NCBI GenBank assembly: GCA_005503335.1
Contig: SCMQ01000013.1
Location: 1 to 64,000, forward strand
Length of the DNA: 64,000 bases
Source of the DNA: Comamonadaceae bacterium 2FH
GTDB taxonomy: Bacteria; Pseudomonadota; Gammaproteobacteria; Burkholderiales; Burkholderiaceae_C
Direction of reading: 5' to 3'
Below the pieces are notes generated by a model. The model was given only the letters and a program-made list of their open reading frames with translations. It searched no databases and was not told the DNA's origin. Shown piece after piece: positions 13,365 to 24,413 of the stretch; the first letter of the stretch is position 1, and each line of letters starts with the position of its first letter. Both the position numbers and the translations under genes were made by a program.

Positions 13365-13450
13365 CGGCGACGCCGGCGGTAAGGGTGGCGGGCCGAGAGG
13401 GCGGCAGGCCGCCCGGGCCCAGGACGACATTGGATAAGGAGAGTTGTGGC

Positions 13451-14935
13451 ATGAATCGCGAATTGTTGATGCTGGTGGAGGCCATCTCGCGCGAGAAGAA
13501 CGTCGAGCGCGACGTGGTTTTTGGAGCCGTGGAGGCTGCCTTGGCGCAGGCCACCAAGAAGCTCTACGAGGGTGAGGTGGACATCCGCGTGGCGGTCGAT
13601 CGCGACACCGGCAACTACGAGACCTTCCGCCGCTGGCACGTGGTGCCCGACGAGGCGGGCCTGCAGCTGCCCGAGCAGGAGATCCTGCTGTTCGAGGCCA
13701 AGGAGCAGATCCCCGACATCGAGGTCGACGAGTACATCGAGGAGGCTATCGAGTCCCTGCCCATCGGCCGCATCGGCGCGATGGCGGCCAAGCAGGTCAT
13801 CCTGCAGAAAATCCGCGACGCCGAGCGCGAGATGCTGCTCAACGACTTCATGTCGCGCGGCGACAAGATCTTCGTCGGCACCGTCAAGCGCATGGACAAG
13901 GGCGACATCATCGTCGAGAGCGGCCGCGTCGAGGGCCGGTTGCGCCGCGGCGAGATGATCCCCAAGGAGAACCTGCGCAACGGCGACCGCGTGCGCGCCA
14001 TGATCATGGAGGTGGACCTGACGCTGCGCGGCGCGCCCATCATCCTGTCGCGCTCGGCGCCCGAGTTCATGATCGAGCTGTTCCGCCAGGAAGTGCCCGA
14101 GATCGAGCAAGGCCTGCTGGAGATCAAGTCCTGCGCCCGCGACGCCGGCAGCCGCGCCAAGATCGCCGTGCTCTCGCACGACAGGCGTGTCGACCCGATC
14201 GGCACCTGTGTCGGCGTGCGCGGCACGCGCGTCAACGCCGTGACCAACGAGCTCGCCGGCGAGCGCGTGGACATCGTGTTGTGGAGCGAGGACCCGGCCC
14301 AGTTCGTGATTGGCGCCCTGGCGCCGGCCAACGTGTCCTCCATCGTCGTGGACGAGGAAAAGCATGCCATGGACGTGGTGGTCGACGAGGAGAACCTCGC
14401 CATCGCCATCGGCCGCGGCGGCCAGAACGTGCGTCTGGCCTCCGACCTGACCGGTTGGAAGATCAACATCATGGACGCGGCGGAGTCGGCCCAGAAGCAG
14501 GCCGAGGAAACCGGCACGATCCGCGCCCTGTTCATGGAGAAGCTCGACGTCGACCAGGAGATCGCCGACATCCTGATCGAGGAAGGCTTCGCCAGCCTGG
14601 AAGAGGTGGCCTACGTGCCGATCCAGGAAATGCTGGAGATCGAGAGCTTCGACGAGGACACCGTCAACGAGCTGCGCGCCCGCGCCAAGGACGCGCTGCT
14701 GACGCTGGAGATCGCCCGCGAGGAAAGCGTCGAGGAAGTGTCCCAGGACCTGCGCGACCTGCAGGGCCTGACGCCCGAACTGATTGCCAAGCTGGCCGAA
14801 GCCGGCGTGCACACCCGCGACGAACTGGCCGACCTGGCCGTCGACGAACTCACTGATATCACCGGCCAGTCCGCGGAGGAAGCGACGGCTTTGATCATGA
14901 AGGCACGCGAACACTGGTTCGCGGGTCAAGAGTAA
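13451..14935 (+). CDS. nusA: Transcription termination/antitermination factor NusA
   Basis: 494 residues (E. coli 495). It binds RNA polymerase and nascent RNA, and affects pausing, intrinsic termination and antitermination. Domain order: RNAP-binding N-domain (1-~130), S1 domain (~135-200), two KH domains (~230-350, with [14 protein letters not shown] and [17 protein letters not shown]), then two acidic helical repeats typical of proteobacteria. GGAGAG lies just upstream of the ATG, and 86 bp separate it from rimP. In E. coli NusA represses its own operon through leader termination, which makes the terminator ahead of rimP relevant. Confidence 0.97.
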   Translation: MNRELLMLVEAISREKNVERDVVFGAVEAALAQATKKLYEGEVDIRVAVDRDTGNYETFRRWHVVPDEAGLQLPEQEILLFEAKEQIPDIEVDEYIEEAIESLPIGRIGAMAAKQVILQKIRDAEREMLLNDFMSRGDKIFVGTVKRMDKGDIIVESGRVEGRLRRGEMIPKENLRNGDRVRAMIMEVDLTLRGAPIILSRSAPEFMIELFRQEVPEIEQGLLEIKSCARDAGSRAKIAVLSHDRRVDPIGTCVGVRGTRVNAVTNELAGERVDIVLWSEDPAQFVIGALAPANVSSIVVDEEKHAMDVVVDEENLAIAIGRGGQNVRLASDLTGWKINIMDAAESAQKQAEETGTIRALFMEKLDVDQEIADILIEEGFASLEEVAYVPIQEMLEIESFDEDTVNELRARAKDALLTLEIAREESVEEVSQDLRDLQGLTPELIAKLAEAGVHTRDELADLAVDELTDITGQSAEEATALIMKAREHWFAGQE

Positions 14936-14959
14936 TGGTCATGGAGGCACGAACCGAAT

Positions 14960-17851
14960 ATGTCCAGCACCACAGTCGCCGAGTTCGCCAGCGAACTCAA
15001 GAAATCCACTGAAACCCTGCTCGACCAGCTGCGCTCGGCCGGCGTGAGCAAGTCCGCGCCCACCGATGCGCTGACGGAGTCCGACAAGCACAGGCTGCTC
15101 AGCTACCTGCAGGCCAGCCACGGCACGGCCACGGGCGAGCGCAAGAAGATCACGCTGATGAAGAAGTCCACCAGCGAGATCAAGCAGGCCGACGCCACCG
15201 GCAAGGCGCGCACCATCCAGGTCGAGGTGCGCAAGAAGCGCACCTTCATCAAGCGCGACGAGGACCTGGCCGCGCCCGCGGTCGCCGAGGCGCCCGAATC
15301 CGAGGTCGAGCTGCCCAGCGCGCCGGTAATCGACGAAGCCGAACTCGCCCGCCGCGAGGAAGAGGCGCGCCGCCAGGCCGAACTGCTGCGCCGCCAGGAG
15401 GAAGAGCTGGCCGAAAAGCGCCGCCAGCGCGAGGCCCAGGAAGCGCGCGAGCGCGAGCTGGCCGCCCAGGCGGAAAAGGCCGCTGCCGAGGCCGCTGCCA
15501 AGGCGGTCGAGCAGGCGCGCATGAAACAGGAGGCCCAGGAGGTGGTCGTCGCCCCCGCAGCCCCCGCCCCGGCGCAGCAAGCCGCGGCCGACGCCAAGGC
15601 CCAGGCCGCCGCCGAAGCCGCCGCCAAGGCTGCAGCCGAGTCCAAGGCGCGCGCCGAGGAAGAGGCTGCGCGTGCGCGCGACCTCGATGAGCGGCGCCGC
15701 AAGGCGCTGGCCGAGGCCGAAGCCATCCGCGCCATGATGAACGCGCCCAAGCGCGTGCTGGTGGCCAAGAAGCCCGAGCCGCCCAAGCCCGAGGAGCCCA
15801 AGCCTGCCATGAAGGGCACGCTGCACAAGCCGGCCGGCGCGCCGGGCCCCGGCGCCCGTCCGGGCGCGGCTGCACCGGCGGCCAGCCCGGCCGCCCCCGG
15901 GGGGCAGAAGGAAGTCAAGTCGGCCAAGCTGTCCTCCAGCTGGGCCGGTGACCCCGCCAAGAAGAAGGCCATTCCGACGCGCGGCGACGCCAGTGGCGGC
16001 GTGGGCCGTGGCGGCTGGCGCAGCGGCCCCAGGGGACGCCGCGGCAACGAGCGCGACCGCGAGGGGCATGCCCCGGCGGCAGCGGCGGAATCCCGCGTGA
16101 TCGAGGTCCATGTGCCCGAGACCATCACCGTGGCCGAGCTGGCGCACAAGATGGCCATCAAGGCCTCCGAGGTCATCAAGCAGTTCATGAAGCTGGGCCA
16201 GATGGTCACCATCAACCAGCCGCTGGACCAGGACACGGCCATGATCGTGGTCGAGGAACTGGGCCACAAGGCCGTCGTGGCGGCGCTGGACGACCCCGAG
16301 GCCTTCACCGAAGAGGAAGTGCAGCAGCAGCAGGCCGAGGCCCTGCCGCGTGCGCCTGTGGTCACCGTGATGGGCCACGTGGACCACGGCAAGACCTCGC
16401 TGCTGGACTACATCCGCCGTGCCAAGGTGGCGGCTGGCGAGGCCGGCGGCATCACCCAGCACATCGGCGCCTACCACGTCGAAACCCCGCGCGGCGTGAT
16501 CTCCTTCCTGGACACCCCAGGTCACGAGGCTTTCACCGCCATGCGTGCGCGCGGCGCCCAGGCCACCGACATCGTGATCCTGGTGGTGGCGGCCGACGAT
16601 GGCGTCATGCCCCAGACCAAGGAGGCGGTCAAGCACGCCAAGTCCGCGGGCGTGCCCATCGTGGTGGCGATCAACAAGATCGACAAGCCCGACGCCAACC
16701 CGGACCGCGTCAAGCAGGAGCTGGTGGTCGAGGAAGTCGTGCCCGAAGAGTACGGCGGCGATTCGCCATTCGTGCCCGTGTCGGCCAAGACCGGCCAGGG
16801 CATCGACGAGCTGCTCGAGCAGGTGCTGCTGCAGGCCGAGGTGCTGGAGCTCAAGGCCCCGGTGGCTGCAGCCGCCAAGGGCCTGGTGATCGAAGCCCGC
16901 CTGGACAAGGGCCGCGGCCCGGTGGCCACCGCCCTAGTGCAGTCGGGCACGCTGAACACCGGCGACGTGGTGCTGGCCGGCCAGACCTACGGCCGCGTGC
17001 GGGCCATGCTGGACGAGAACGGCAAGCCGATCAAGACGGCCGGCCCCTCGATCCCGGTGGAGATCCAGGGCCTGACCGAGGTGCCGCAGGCCGGCGACGA
17101 GTTCATGGTGATGGTCGACGAGCGCCGCGCGCGCGAGATCGCGACCTACCGCGCCGGCAAGTTCCGCAACACCAAGCTGGCCAAGCAGCAGGCCGCCAAG
17201 CTGGAGAACATGTTCTCCGACATGGCCGCCGGCGAGGTCAAGACCCTGCCGATCATCATCAAGGCCGACGTGCAGGGTTCGCAGGAAGCGCTGGCGCAGT
17301 CGCTGCTCAAGCTGTCCACCGAGGAAGTCAAGGTGCAGCTGGTCTATGCGGCGGTGGGCGGCATCAGCGAGTCCGACATCAACCTGGCGATCGCCTCCAA
17401 GGCCGTCGTGATCGGCTTCAACGTGCGCGCCGATGCGGGCGCGCGCAAGCTGGCCGAGGGCAATGGCGTGGACATCCACTACTACGACATCATTTACGAC
17501 GCCGTGGACGAGCTCAAGGCGGCGATGTCGGGCATGCTGGCGCCCGAGCAGAAGGAGGAGGTCATCGGCACGGCGGAAATCCGCACCGTGTTCGTGGCGT
17601 CCAAGATCGGCACGGTGGCCGGCTCCTACGTCACCTCGGGCCAGGTCACGCGCAGCGCGCGCTTCCGCCTGCTGCGCGACCATGTGGTCATCTACACCGG
17701 CGAGCTCGAGTCGCTCAAGCGCCTGAAGGACGACGTGCGCGAGGTCAAGGAAGGCTTCGAGTGCGGTATCAAGCTCAAGAACTACAACGACATCGCCGTC
17801 GGCGACCAGTTGGAGTTCTTCGAGATCAAGGAAATCGCGCGGACGCTGTAA
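14960..17851 (+). CDS. infB: Translation initiation factor IF-2
   Basis: 963 residues, in the upper range for the family. It is a GTPase that places initiator tRNA on the 30S subunit and promotes subunit joining. A small N-terminal IF2_N domain (~1-55) is followed by a long Lys/Glu/Ala-rich, coiled-coil-prone region (~100-270), a Gly/Pro-rich stretch, and a second IF2_N motif near 375-425. The G domain starts with GHVDHGKT near residues 472-479 and continues with [15 protein letters not shown] and NKIDKPDAN; the C-terminal beta-barrel domains follow. The variable linker is strongly charged, as is usual. Confidence 0.97.
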   Translation: MSSTTVAEFASELKKSTETLLDQLRSAGVSKSAPTDALTESDKHRLLSYLQASHGTATGERKKITLMKKSTSEIKQADATGKARTIQVEVRKKRTFIKRDEDLAAPAVAEAPESEVELPSAPVIDEAELARREEEARRQAELLRRQEEELAEKRRQREAQEARERELAAQAEKAAAEAAAKAVEQARMKQEAQEVVVAPAAPAPAQQAAADAKAQAAAEAAAKAAAESKARAEEEAARARDLDERRRKALAEAEAIRAMMNAPKRVLVAKKPEPPKPEEPKPAMKGTLHKPAGAPGPGARPGAAAPAASPAAPGGQKEVKSAKLSSSWAGDPAKKKAIPTRGDASGGVGRGGWRSGPRGRRGNERDREGHAPAAAAESRVIEVHVPETITVAELAHKMAIKASEVIKQFMKLGQMVTINQPLDQDTAMIVVEELGHKAVVAALDDPEAFTEEEVQQQQAEALPRAPVVTVMGHVDHGKTSLLDYIRRAKVAAGEAGGITQHIGAYHVETPRGVISFLDTPGHEAFTAMRARGAQATDIVILVVAADDGVMPQTKEAVKHAKSAGVPIVVAINKIDKPDANPDRVKQELVVEEVVPEEYGGDSPFVPVSAKTGQGIDELLEQVLLQAEVLELKAPVAAAAKGLVIEARLDKGRGPVATALVQSGTLNTGDVVLAGQTYGRVRAMLDENGKPIKTAGPSIPVEIQGLTEVPQAGDEFMVMVDERRAREIATYRAGKFRNTKLAKQQAAKLENMFSDMAAGEVKTLPIIIKADVQGSQEALAQSLLKLSTEEVKVQLVYAAVGGISESDINLAIASKAVVIGFNVRADAGARKLAEGNGVDIHYYDIIYDAVDELKAAMSGMLAPEQKEEVIGTAEIRTVFVASKIGTVAGSYVTSGQVTRSARFRLLRDHVVIYTGELESLKRLKDDVREVKEGFECGIKLKNYNDIAVGDQLEFFEIKEIARTL

Positions 17852-18223
17852 ATGGCACGCAAGGCTTCGAGCACCCCCAACCGCGGCTTCCGCGTGGCCG
17901 ACCAGATCCAGCGCGATCTGGCCGAGTTGATCGCGCGCGAGCTCAAGGACCCGCGCGTGGGCATGGTCACGATCAATGCGGTCGAGGTCACGCCCGACTA
18001 CGCGCACGCCAAGGTGTTCTTCAGCCTGCTCAAGGGCGACCCGGTGGAGACCGCCCAGGGCCTGAACGCGGCCTCCGGCTTCCTGCGCAACGGCCTGTTC
18101 AAGCGCCTGCACATCCACACCGTGCCGACGCTGCATTTCGTGTTCGACCGCACCACCGAGCGTGCGGCCGACATGAACGCCCTGATCGCCAAGGCAGTGT
18201 CCTCGCGCGCCAAAGACGATTGA
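17852..18223 (+). CDS. rbfA: Ribosome-binding factor A
   Basis: 123 residues, normal length. It binds the 30S subunit during late 16S rRNA maturation and is needed for growth in the cold in E. coli. The KH-like fold signature runs from [22 protein letters not shown] to [16 protein letters not shown]. The ATG follows directly on the infB stop (TAAATG), indicating translational coupling. truB starts four bases after its stop. Confidence 0.96.
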   Translation: MARKASSTPNRGFRVADQIQRDLAELIARELKDPRVGMVTINAVEVTPDYAHAKVFFSLLKGDPVETAQGLNAASGFLRNGLFKRLHIHTVPTLHFVFDRTTERAADMNALIAKAVSSRAKDD

Positions 18224-18227
18224 GAAG

Positions 18228-19196
18228 ATGAACGCGCCGCGCACGAGGGTCGTGAGGCGCCCCGTGCACGGGGTGCTGCTGCTGGACAAGCCCTATGGGC
18301 TGTCGAGCAACAACGCGCTGCAGAAGGCCAAGTGGCTGCTGCGCGCCGAGAAGGCCGGCCACACCGGCACGCTCGATCCGCTGGCCACCGGCGTGCTGCC
18401 GCTGTGCTTCGGCGCGGCGACCAAGTTCAGCCAGCTGCACCTGGACGCCGACAAGACCTACGAGACCACGGTCCGCCTCGGCGTGCGCACCAGCACGGCG
18501 GACGCCGAGGGCGAGCTGCTTTCGGTGCGCCCCGTGGCCTGTTCGATTGGACAGGTCGTGCAGGTGCTGGACCAGTTCACCGGCGCTATCCGTCAGGTGC
18601 CGCCCATGCACAGCGCGCTCAAGAAGGACGGCAAGGCCTTGTACGAATACGCGCGCGAAGGCGAGACCGTAGCGCGCGAGCCGCGCGATGTCGTCATCCA
18701 CGCGCTGGAGCTGCTAGAGGCGCAGCTCACGGGCGAGGCGCCCAGCCTGCGCCTGCGCGTGACCTGCAGCAAGGGCACCTACATCCGCACCCTGGGCGAG
18801 GACATCGCCGAGGCGCTGGGCTGCGGCGGCCACCTGACGGCGCTGCGCCGCACGGCCACCGGGCCGTTCGAGCTGTCGCAGTGCGTGACGCTGGAAGCGC
18901 TGGAGGCCATGGACGAGGCCGCGCGCCTGGCCTGCCTCAAACCGGTGGAGGCGCTGCTGCCCGACCATCAGCCAGTCACACTGGACGCGGAGAATGCGGG
19001 GCGCTTCCTGAGCGGCATGCGCCGCCGCGGCCCCTGGCCGGACAGCGCCCGCGTGGCGGTGTTCGGCGAGCGCCCGCGTGCCCTGCTGGGCAGCGCCCAT
19101 GTCCAGGCCGGCGAGCTGATCCCGCAGCGCCTGCTGAGTCCGCTGGAAGTTCAACAAATTCTGGAGCGTTCGCCGCAAGCCCTACAAACTGCGTAA
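18228..19196 (+). CDS. truB: tRNA pseudouridine(55) synthase TruB
   Basis: 322 residues (E. coli 314). It forms the universal pseudouridine in the T-loop of tRNA. The catalytic Asp sits in [15 protein letters not shown] (Asp50). The conserved [14 protein letters not shown] segment, the [15 protein letters not shown] region and [14 protein letters not shown] are present, with a C-terminal PUA-like domain. GAGAAG precedes the ATG. It is the last gene of the tightly packed rimP-to-truB run. Confidence 0.96.
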   Translation: MNAPRTRVVRRPVHGVLLLDKPYGLSSNNALQKAKWLLRAEKAGHTGTLDPLATGVLPLCFGAATKFSQLHLDADKTYETTVRLGVRTSTADAEGELLSVRPVACSIGQVVQVLDQFTGAIRQVPPMHSALKKDGKALYEYAREGETVAREPRDVVIHALELLEAQLTGEAPSLRLRVTCSKGTYIRTLGEDIAEALGCGGHLTALRRTATGPFELSQCVTLEALEAMDEAARLACLKPVEALLPDHQPVTLDAENAGRFLSGMRRRGPWPDSARVAVFGERPRALLGSAHVQAGELIPQRLLSPLEVQQILERSPQALQTA

Positions 19197-19219
19197 GGCC
19201 CGGCATAGAGGAAAAAACC

Positions 19220-21049
19220 ATGAGCAAGCAGATTCGCAACATCGCCATCATCGCCCACGTCGACCATGGGAAGACCACCATGGTCGACCAATTGCTGCGC
19301 CAGTCCGGCACCTTCGCCGAGCACGAGAAGGTGGTCGACACCGTGATGGACAACAACGCCATCGAGCGCGAACGCGGCATCACCATCCTGGCGAAGAACT
19401 GCGCCGTGAGCTGGAAGGGCACCCACATCAACATCGTGGACACCCCTGGCCACGCCGACTTCGGCGGCGAGGTAGAGCGCGCCCTGTCCATGGTGGACGG
19501 CGTGGTGCTGCTGATCGACGCCCAGGAGGGCCCGATGCCGCAGACCCGCTTCGTGACCAAGAAGGCGCTGGCCCTGGGCCTCAAGCCCATCCTGGTGGTG
19601 AACAAGGTCGACAAGCCCGGCGCCCGTCCCGACTACGTGGTCAACGCAGCGTTCGATCTGTTCGACAAGCTCGGCGCCACCGACGAGCAGCTGGATTTCC
19701 CCGTGGTCTACGCCTCGGGCATCAACGGCTGGTCGTCGCTGGAGGAGGGCGAGCCGGGTGAGCAGTGGGGCCCCGACATGTCGGCCCTGTTCGACACCGT
19801 GCTCCAGCATGTGCCGGCGCACGAGGGCGATCCGGCCGCGCCGCTGCAGCTGCAGATTTCGGCGCTCGACTTTTCGAGCTTCGTCGGCCGCATCGGCGTG
19901 GGCCGCATCAACGCCGGCACCCTCAAGCCCTCCATGGACGTGCTGGTGATGGAAGGTCCGGACGGCAATTCCTTCAAGGGCCGGATCAATCAGGTGCTCA
20001 CGTTCCAGGGCCTGGACCGCGTGCAGGTGACCGAAGCCGGCCCGGGCGACATCGTGCTGATCAACGGCATTGCCGACATCGGCATCGGCGTGACCCTCAC
20101 CGACCCCAATGATCCGGCGCCGCTGCCCATGCTCAAGGTCGACGAGCCGACCCTGACCATGAACTTCTGCGTCAACACCTCGCCGCTGGCCGGCCGCGAA
20201 GGCAAGTACGTGACCAGCCGCCAGCTGTGGGACCGCCTGCAGAAGGAGCTGCAGTCCAACGTGGCGCTGCGCGTCAAGGAAACCGACGAGGAAGGGGTCT
20301 TCGAAGTCTCGGGCCGCGGCGAACTGCACCTGACCATCCTGCTGGAGAACATGCGCCGCGAAGGCTACGAGCTGGCGGTGTCCAAGCCGCGAGTCGTGCT
20401 CAAGGACATCGATGGCGTACGCCACGAGCCCATCGAGATGGTGACCATCGACGTCGAGGAGCAGCACCAGGGCGGCGTGATGCAGGCCCTGGGCGAGCGC
20501 AAGGGCGAACTGTTCAACATGGAGCCGGACGGCCGTGGCCGTGTGCGCCTGGAATACCGCATCCCGGCGCGCGGCCTGATCGGCTTCACCAACGAGTTCC
20601 TGAACCTGACGCGCGGCTCCGGCCTGATCTCCAACATCTTCGACCGCTACGAGCCGCACAAGGGCGACATCGGCGGCCGCAAGAACGGCGTGCTGATCTC
20701 CATGGACGACGGTGAGATCTTCACCTACGCGCTGGGCAAGCTCGACGACCGCGGCCGCATGTTCGTGCGCGCCAACGACCCGGTGTACGAGGGCATGATC
20801 GTCGGCATCCACAGCCGCGACAACGACCTGGTGGTCAACGCCACGCGCACCAAACAGTTGACCAACTTCCGGGTTTCCGGCAAGGAAGACGCGATCAAGA
20901 TCACGCCGCCGATCGAGCTGACGCTGGAATACGGTGTCGAGTTCATCGAGGACGACGAGCTGGTCGAAATCACGCCCAAGTCGATCCGGCTGCGCAAGCG
21001 CCACCTCAAGGAACACGATCGCAAGCGCGCCAGCCGCGAGGCGGCCTGA
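19220..21049 (+). CDS. typA: Translational GTPase TypA/BipA
   Basis: 609 residues, as expected (~600). It is an EF-G-like GTPase that binds ribosomes under stress and in late 50S assembly. The G1 motif AHVDHGKTT is at residues 12-20, followed by the switch region ([12 protein letters not shown]), [16 protein letters not shown] and [10 protein letters not shown]. Domains II, III and V and the BipA-specific C-terminal domain follow ([19 protein letters not shown]). AGAGGAAAA precedes the ATG. It lies 23 bp after truB and may be cotranscribed. Confidence 0.97.
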   Translation: MSKQIRNIAIIAHVDHGKTTMVDQLLRQSGTFAEHEKVVDTVMDNNAIERERGITILAKNCAVSWKGTHINIVDTPGHADFGGEVERALSMVDGVVLLIDAQEGPMPQTRFVTKKALALGLKPILVVNKVDKPGARPDYVVNAAFDLFDKLGATDEQLDFPVVYASGINGWSSLEEGEPGEQWGPDMSALFDTVLQHVPAHEGDPAAPLQLQISALDFSSFVGRIGVGRINAGTLKPSMDVLVMEGPDGNSFKGRINQVLTFQGLDRVQVTEAGPGDIVLINGIADIGIGVTLTDPNDPAPLPMLKVDEPTLTMNFCVNTSPLAGREGKYVTSRQLWDRLQKELQSNVALRVKETDEEGVFEVSGRGELHLTILLENMRREGYELAVSKPRVVLKDIDGVRHEPIEMVTIDVEEQHQGGVMQALGERKGELFNMEPDGRGRVRLEYRIPARGLIGFTNEFLNLTRGSGLISNIFDRYEPHKGDIGGRKNGVLISMDDGEIFTYALGKLDDRGRMFVRANDPVYEGMIVGIHSRDNDLVVNATRTKQLTNFRVSGKEDAIKITPPIELTLEYGVEFIEDDELVEITPKSIRLRKRHLKEHDRKRASREAA

Positions 21050-21052
21050 TCG

Positions 21053-21937
21053 GTGAAGCTGCGGCACGGTCAGGCGGTTGCTCTGATGGTGGCGGTGACT
21101 CTGATGTGGTCCATCGCCGGCGTCGTCACGCGCCAGCTCGAGCAGGCACGCAGCTTCGAAGTGACCTTCTGGCGCAGCCTGTTCACGGCCTTGTCGCTGC
21201 TGCTGATCCTGCCGCTGTGGCGGGGCCGGCAGGCCCTGCGCGGACTGCCCTGGCGCAGCGCCTACTTCTGGTTGTCGGGCCTGTGCTGGAGCGTGATGTT
21301 CACCGCCTTCATGGTGGCGCTCACGCTGACCAGCGTGGCCAACGTGCTGGTGACCATGTCGGTCGGCCCTCTGCTCACCGCGCTGCTGGCACGGCTGTTC
21401 ATCGGCCACCGTCTGCCGCCGCGCACCTGGGCCGCGATCGCCGTGGCCGGCGCCGGCATCGCCTACATGCATGGCAGCCAGCTCGAGCTGGGGCAGGGCG
21501 CGACCACGCTGGGCCTGCTGGTGGCGCTGTGCGTGCCCCTGGCCGGGGCGGTGCAGTGGACGCTGGTGCAGCACAGTCACGCCCAGGGCCAGCAGCTGGA
21601 CCTCGTGCCCTCGGTGCTGCTGGGCGCTGTCCTGTCCACTCTGGCCACGTTGCCGCTGTCCTTTCCCTTCGTGGCCACGGCGACCGACGTCGCCTGGCTG
21701 GCCCTGCTCGGCCTGGTACAGCTGGCCATTCCCTGCGCGCTTGCGGTGATCTGCGCGCGCGTGCTCAAGGCGCCCGAAGTGGCTCTGCTGGCCCTGCTCG
21801 AAGTCCTCTTCGGCATCGCCCTGGCCTGGCTGGGGGCCAGCGAGGTGCCAACCCCCACTGTGCTGACCGGCGGTGTCCTGGTGATCGGCGCGCTGGCCGT
21901 CAACGAATTGCTTGGATGGAGAAGCCGGCATGTCTGA
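21053..21937 (+). CDS. EamA/DMT-family membrane transporter
   Basis: 294 residues with about ten hydrophobic segments in two EamA repeats (~1-140 and ~150-290), typical of drug/metabolite exporters in the inner membrane. MWSIAGVVTRQLE near residue 18 and VLLALLEVLFGIALAWL-type segments near the C-terminus fit the family. Substrate unknown. The start is a GTG three bases after the typA stop; a downstream ATG (MVAVTLMWS) is an alternative that would trim the first membrane helix. Its 3' end overlaps the next gene by eight bases, suggesting cotranscription. Confidence 0.88.
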   Translation: MKLRHGQAVALMVAVTLMWSIAGVVTRQLEQARSFEVTFWRSLFTALSLLLILPLWRGRQALRGLPWRSAYFWLSGLCWSVMFTAFMVALTLTSVANVLVTMSVGPLLTALLARLFIGHRLPPRTWAAIAVAGAGIAYMHGSQLELGQGATTLGLLVALCVPLAGAVQWTLVQHSHAQGQQLDLVPSVLLGAVLSTLATLPLSFPFVATATDVAWLALLGLVQLAIPCALAVICARVLKAPEVALLALLEVLFGIALAWLGASEVPTPTVLTGGVLVIGALAVNELLGWRSRHV

Positions 21938-23024
21938 AGTGATCGCAGAACTGCAGGGCCGTATGGGCCTGCTCACGTTGAACCGCCCGCGGGCGCTGAA
22001 CGCGCTCTCGCTGGCCATGATCCGCGAGATCGCAGCGGCCTTGCTGGCCTGGCGCGACGATCCCCAGGTGCTGGCCGTGGCGGTGCGCGGCATGGGCAAG
22101 GAGGGGCCGTTCGGCGCCTTCTGCGCGGGCGGGGACATCCGCTTCTTCCACGAGGCGGCACTGGCGGGCAACCCCGAGCTGGAGGATTTCTTCAGCGAGG
22201 AATACGCGCTCAACCACCTGGTCCACACCTACCCCAAGCCCTACATCGCCTTCATGGACGGCGTGGTCATGGGCGGCGGCATGGGCATCAGCCAGGGCGG
22301 CAGCGTGCGCATCGTGACCGAGCGCACCCGCATGGCCATGCCCGAGACCAACATCGGCCTGTTCCCGGACGTGGGCGGCGGCTATTTCCTCAGCCGTTGC
22401 CCCGGACGCCTGGGCGAATACCTGGCGCTCACCGGCCACGCGATCTCGGGCCCCGAGGCCGTGTCCGCCGGCCTGGCCGACGGATGCGTGCCCTCGGGGG
22501 TACTGCCGGCCCTGTGGGACCGTCTGGCGGCCACGCCCTTCGAGACCGGCGAGGCGGTCGAGCGCTGGCTGACCACCCAGTACGCGGCGCCGGCCCAGGT
22601 GCCGGGCTGGCCGCGCGAGGCCGTCGACCGCTTCTTCGCGCTGGACAGCGTGGTACAAATCGTCCAGGCCCTGGAGGCCGATCCCGGCGACTGGGCGCGC
22701 GAAACGGCCGCGCTGCTGCGCCGACGCTCGCCGCTGATGCTGCATGTGGTGTTGGAGCAGGTCCGCCGCGCGCGCCGCATGGGCCTGGCCGAGGACCTGC
22801 GCATGGAGCGCGACCTGGTGCGCCACTGCTTCCACGCCGCGCACCTGGGACGATCCGGCGCGGCCAGCGAAACCGTGGAAGGGGTGCGCGCGCTGGCGGT
22901 GGACAAGGACCAGCGGCCGCGCTGGAGCCCGGCGCGCATCGAGGACGTCACGCCGGCCATGTGGCAGCCGTTCTTCGTCAGCCCCTGGCCCGCGCACGCG
23001 CATCCGCTGCGCGGCCTCAGCTGA
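21930..23024 (+). CDS. 3-hydroxyisobutyryl-CoA hydrolase-like crotonase-fold enzyme
   Basis: 364 residues, longer than enoyl-CoA hydratases (~260) and right for HIBYL-CoA hydrolases of valine catabolism. The crotonase core has NRPRALNALSLAMI, an oxyanion-hole segment (GAFCAGGDIRFF) and GVVMGGGMGIS. PETNIGLFPDVGGGYFLSR carries the Glu and Asp positions expected for HIBCH, and the ECH_2 extension continues to the end. The call rests on length and that motif; a plain hydratase/isomerase is less likely. No other valine genes are nearby. Confidence 0.85.
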   Translation: MSEVIAELQGRMGLLTLNRPRALNALSLAMIREIAAALLAWRDDPQVLAVAVRGMGKEGPFGAFCAGGDIRFFHEAALAGNPELEDFFSEEYALNHLVHTYPKPYIAFMDGVVMGGGMGISQGGSVRIVTERTRMAMPETNIGLFPDVGGGYFLSRCPGRLGEYLALTGHAISGPEAVSAGLADGCVPSGVLPALWDRLAATPFETGEAVERWLTTQYAAPAQVPGWPREAVDRFFALDSVVQIVQALEADPGDWARETAALLRRRSPLMLHVVLEQVRRARRMGLAEDLRMERDLVRHCFHAAHLGRSGAASETVEGVRALAVDKDQRPRWSPARIEDVTPAMWQPFFVSPWPAHAHPLRGLS

Positions 23025-23034
23025 GCGCTGCGCC

Positions 23035-23871
23035 TCAGAGCTGCCGGTAGACCGCCTCGGCCAGCGGCATCAGCGCCGCGCGCGGCAACGGCCCCGACAG
23101 CGCGTAGCCGAAGCCCTGGTCCACCCAGTAGAAACCGGCCACCGGCCCTTCGCTGAAGAAGCGGAAGGCGGTCTCCGAAGGCGGCGTGCTGCCCGGAGCC
23201 GCCAGCGCCCCGAGGTAGAGGGTCAGGCGCGCGCCGCCGGCCTGCTCGAACATGAACTGGGCGCGCGCGCCGTCCCCGCCCGGCAGCAGCCGCCCGCCCA
23301 CCAGCACGTAGCCCTGGGCCGACAGGTCGGGTACTTTCAGCGGCCGGCCCAGGCGCTTGGACAACCATTGCAGCAGATGCGCCTGGTCCGAGGCAGTGAC
23401 CTCGACCGGGTGCCGGACCTCGGGTGAGAACACCGCATGGGCCAGCGCCGCCTGGCGCGCGAATTCCTGACCGGCCCGCGCCTGGGCGAGGACGCCCGCT
23501 GCCTGCGGCCGCGCCTGCCATTGGCCGTGCGACAGCCAGCCGACGCCGAAGGCCAGCAGCAGGCCGGCCGCCATGCCGCCCCAGCGCCACCACTGGTTCA
23601 GCTGCTGCTGCACGGCGGCCGTGCGCGCGGCCGCCGCCCGTAGCGCGGGCGGCACGGGCGCCTGCAGCACCGGCCCGTGCAGCGCGCGCAGGGCCTCGCG
23701 CTGGGCGCGCCAGGCGGCGAACTGGGCCGCTGCCGCGGGGTCCTCGGCCAGACGCGTCTCCAGGGCCTCGCGCTCGTCGGGCGCGAGGCGACCGTCGACC
23801 AGGGCATGCAGTTCGTCTTCGCTCAGGGGGGGCAGGGGAGGGGGCGACATGGCGCGATCCGGCAAGCTCAT
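23035..23871 (-). CDS. Putative anti-sigma factor (RskA-like, transmembrane)
   Basis: 278 residues. A Pro-rich N-terminus leads to a cytoplasmic helical domain of anti-sigma type (SEDELHALVDGRLAPDEREALETRLAEDP, residues ~17-45), one transmembrane helix at about 96-114, and a ~160-residue periplasmic domain. The protein contains no cysteine, so it lacks the HxxxCxxC zinc motif of many anti-sigma factors. The start (ATGA overlap with the sigma-factor stop) implies coupling; MSPPPLPP at 23850 is an alternative start. It should hold the adjacent ECF sigma factor inactive. Confidence 0.82.
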   Translation of the reverse strand: MSLPDRAMSPPPLPPLSEDELHALVDGRLAPDEREALETRLAEDPAAAAQFAAWRAQREALRALHGPVLQAPVPPALRAAAARTAAVQQQLNQWWRWGGMAAGLLLAFGVGWLSHGQWQARPQAAGVLAQARAGQEFARQAALAHAVFSPEVRHPVEVTASDQAHLLQWLSKRLGRPLKVPDLSAQGYVLVGGRLLPGGDGARAQFMFEQAGGARLTLYLGALAAPGSTPPSETAFRFFSEGPVAGFYWVDQGFGYALSGPLPRAALMPLAEAVYRQL

Positions 23872-24392
23872 TTGAGGCGGCGCAGCGGCACGGTGGTGCC
23901 GGGGGCGGGCATGGGCGTGTGGGCGGCGCCGTCCAGCAGCACCTGCAGCCGGCTGCGCGCGCGCGACAGGCGGGACATCACGGTGCCGACCGGCACGCCG
24001 CAGATGCGGGCGACCTCGGCGTAGGACAGGTCCTCGAGCGTGACCATGAGCAGCACCGCGCGCTGCTCGGGCGGCAGGCGCATCAGGCAGCGCTGCAGGT
24101 CCAGGGTCAGGTCCAGCGGCATTTCTGGCGCCACGGGCTCGGGCACATCGGCTGTCGCCGCGTCCGCGGCGTGGCGCATCTGGTGGCGCCACTGGCTGAT
24201 GAACAGGTTGTGCATCAGCGTGAACAGCCAGGCCCTCAGGTCGCTGCCCACGCGCCACAGGCGCCACTTGCTGCAGGCGCGCTCCAGCGTGTCCTGCACC
24301 AGGTCGTCGGCCGCCCAGGCGTCGCCGGTCAGCGCGCGGGCGTAACGCCGCAGACCGGGGATCTGGTCGATCAGCTCGTGCTGGGTGGCCAT
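23868..24392 (-). CDS. ECF-family RNA polymerase sigma factor
   Basis: 174 residues, standard ECF size. Region 2 covers residues ~10-80 (ARALTGDAWAADDLVQDTLERA, then LRAWLFTLMHNLFI). Region 4 covers ~105-160 (LPPEQRAVLLMVTLEDLSYAEVA, with the helix-turn-helix PVGTVMSRLSRAR). The residues between them include an acidic linker. It is translationally coupled to the downstream anti-sigma gene, and a small lipoprotein gene precedes it by 21 bp, so all three are likely one unit. Confidence 0.92.
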   Translation of the reverse strand: MATQHELIDQIPGLRRYARALTGDAWAADDLVQDTLERACSKWRLWRVGSDLRAWLFTLMHNLFISQWRHQMRHAADAATADVPEPVAPEMPLDLTLDLQRCLMRLPPEQRAVLLMVTLEDLSYAEVARICGVPVGTVMSRLSRARSRLQVLLDGAAHTPMPAPGTTVPLRRLK

Positions 24393-24413
24393 GGGGCGTG
24401 GGGCTCTGGGAGC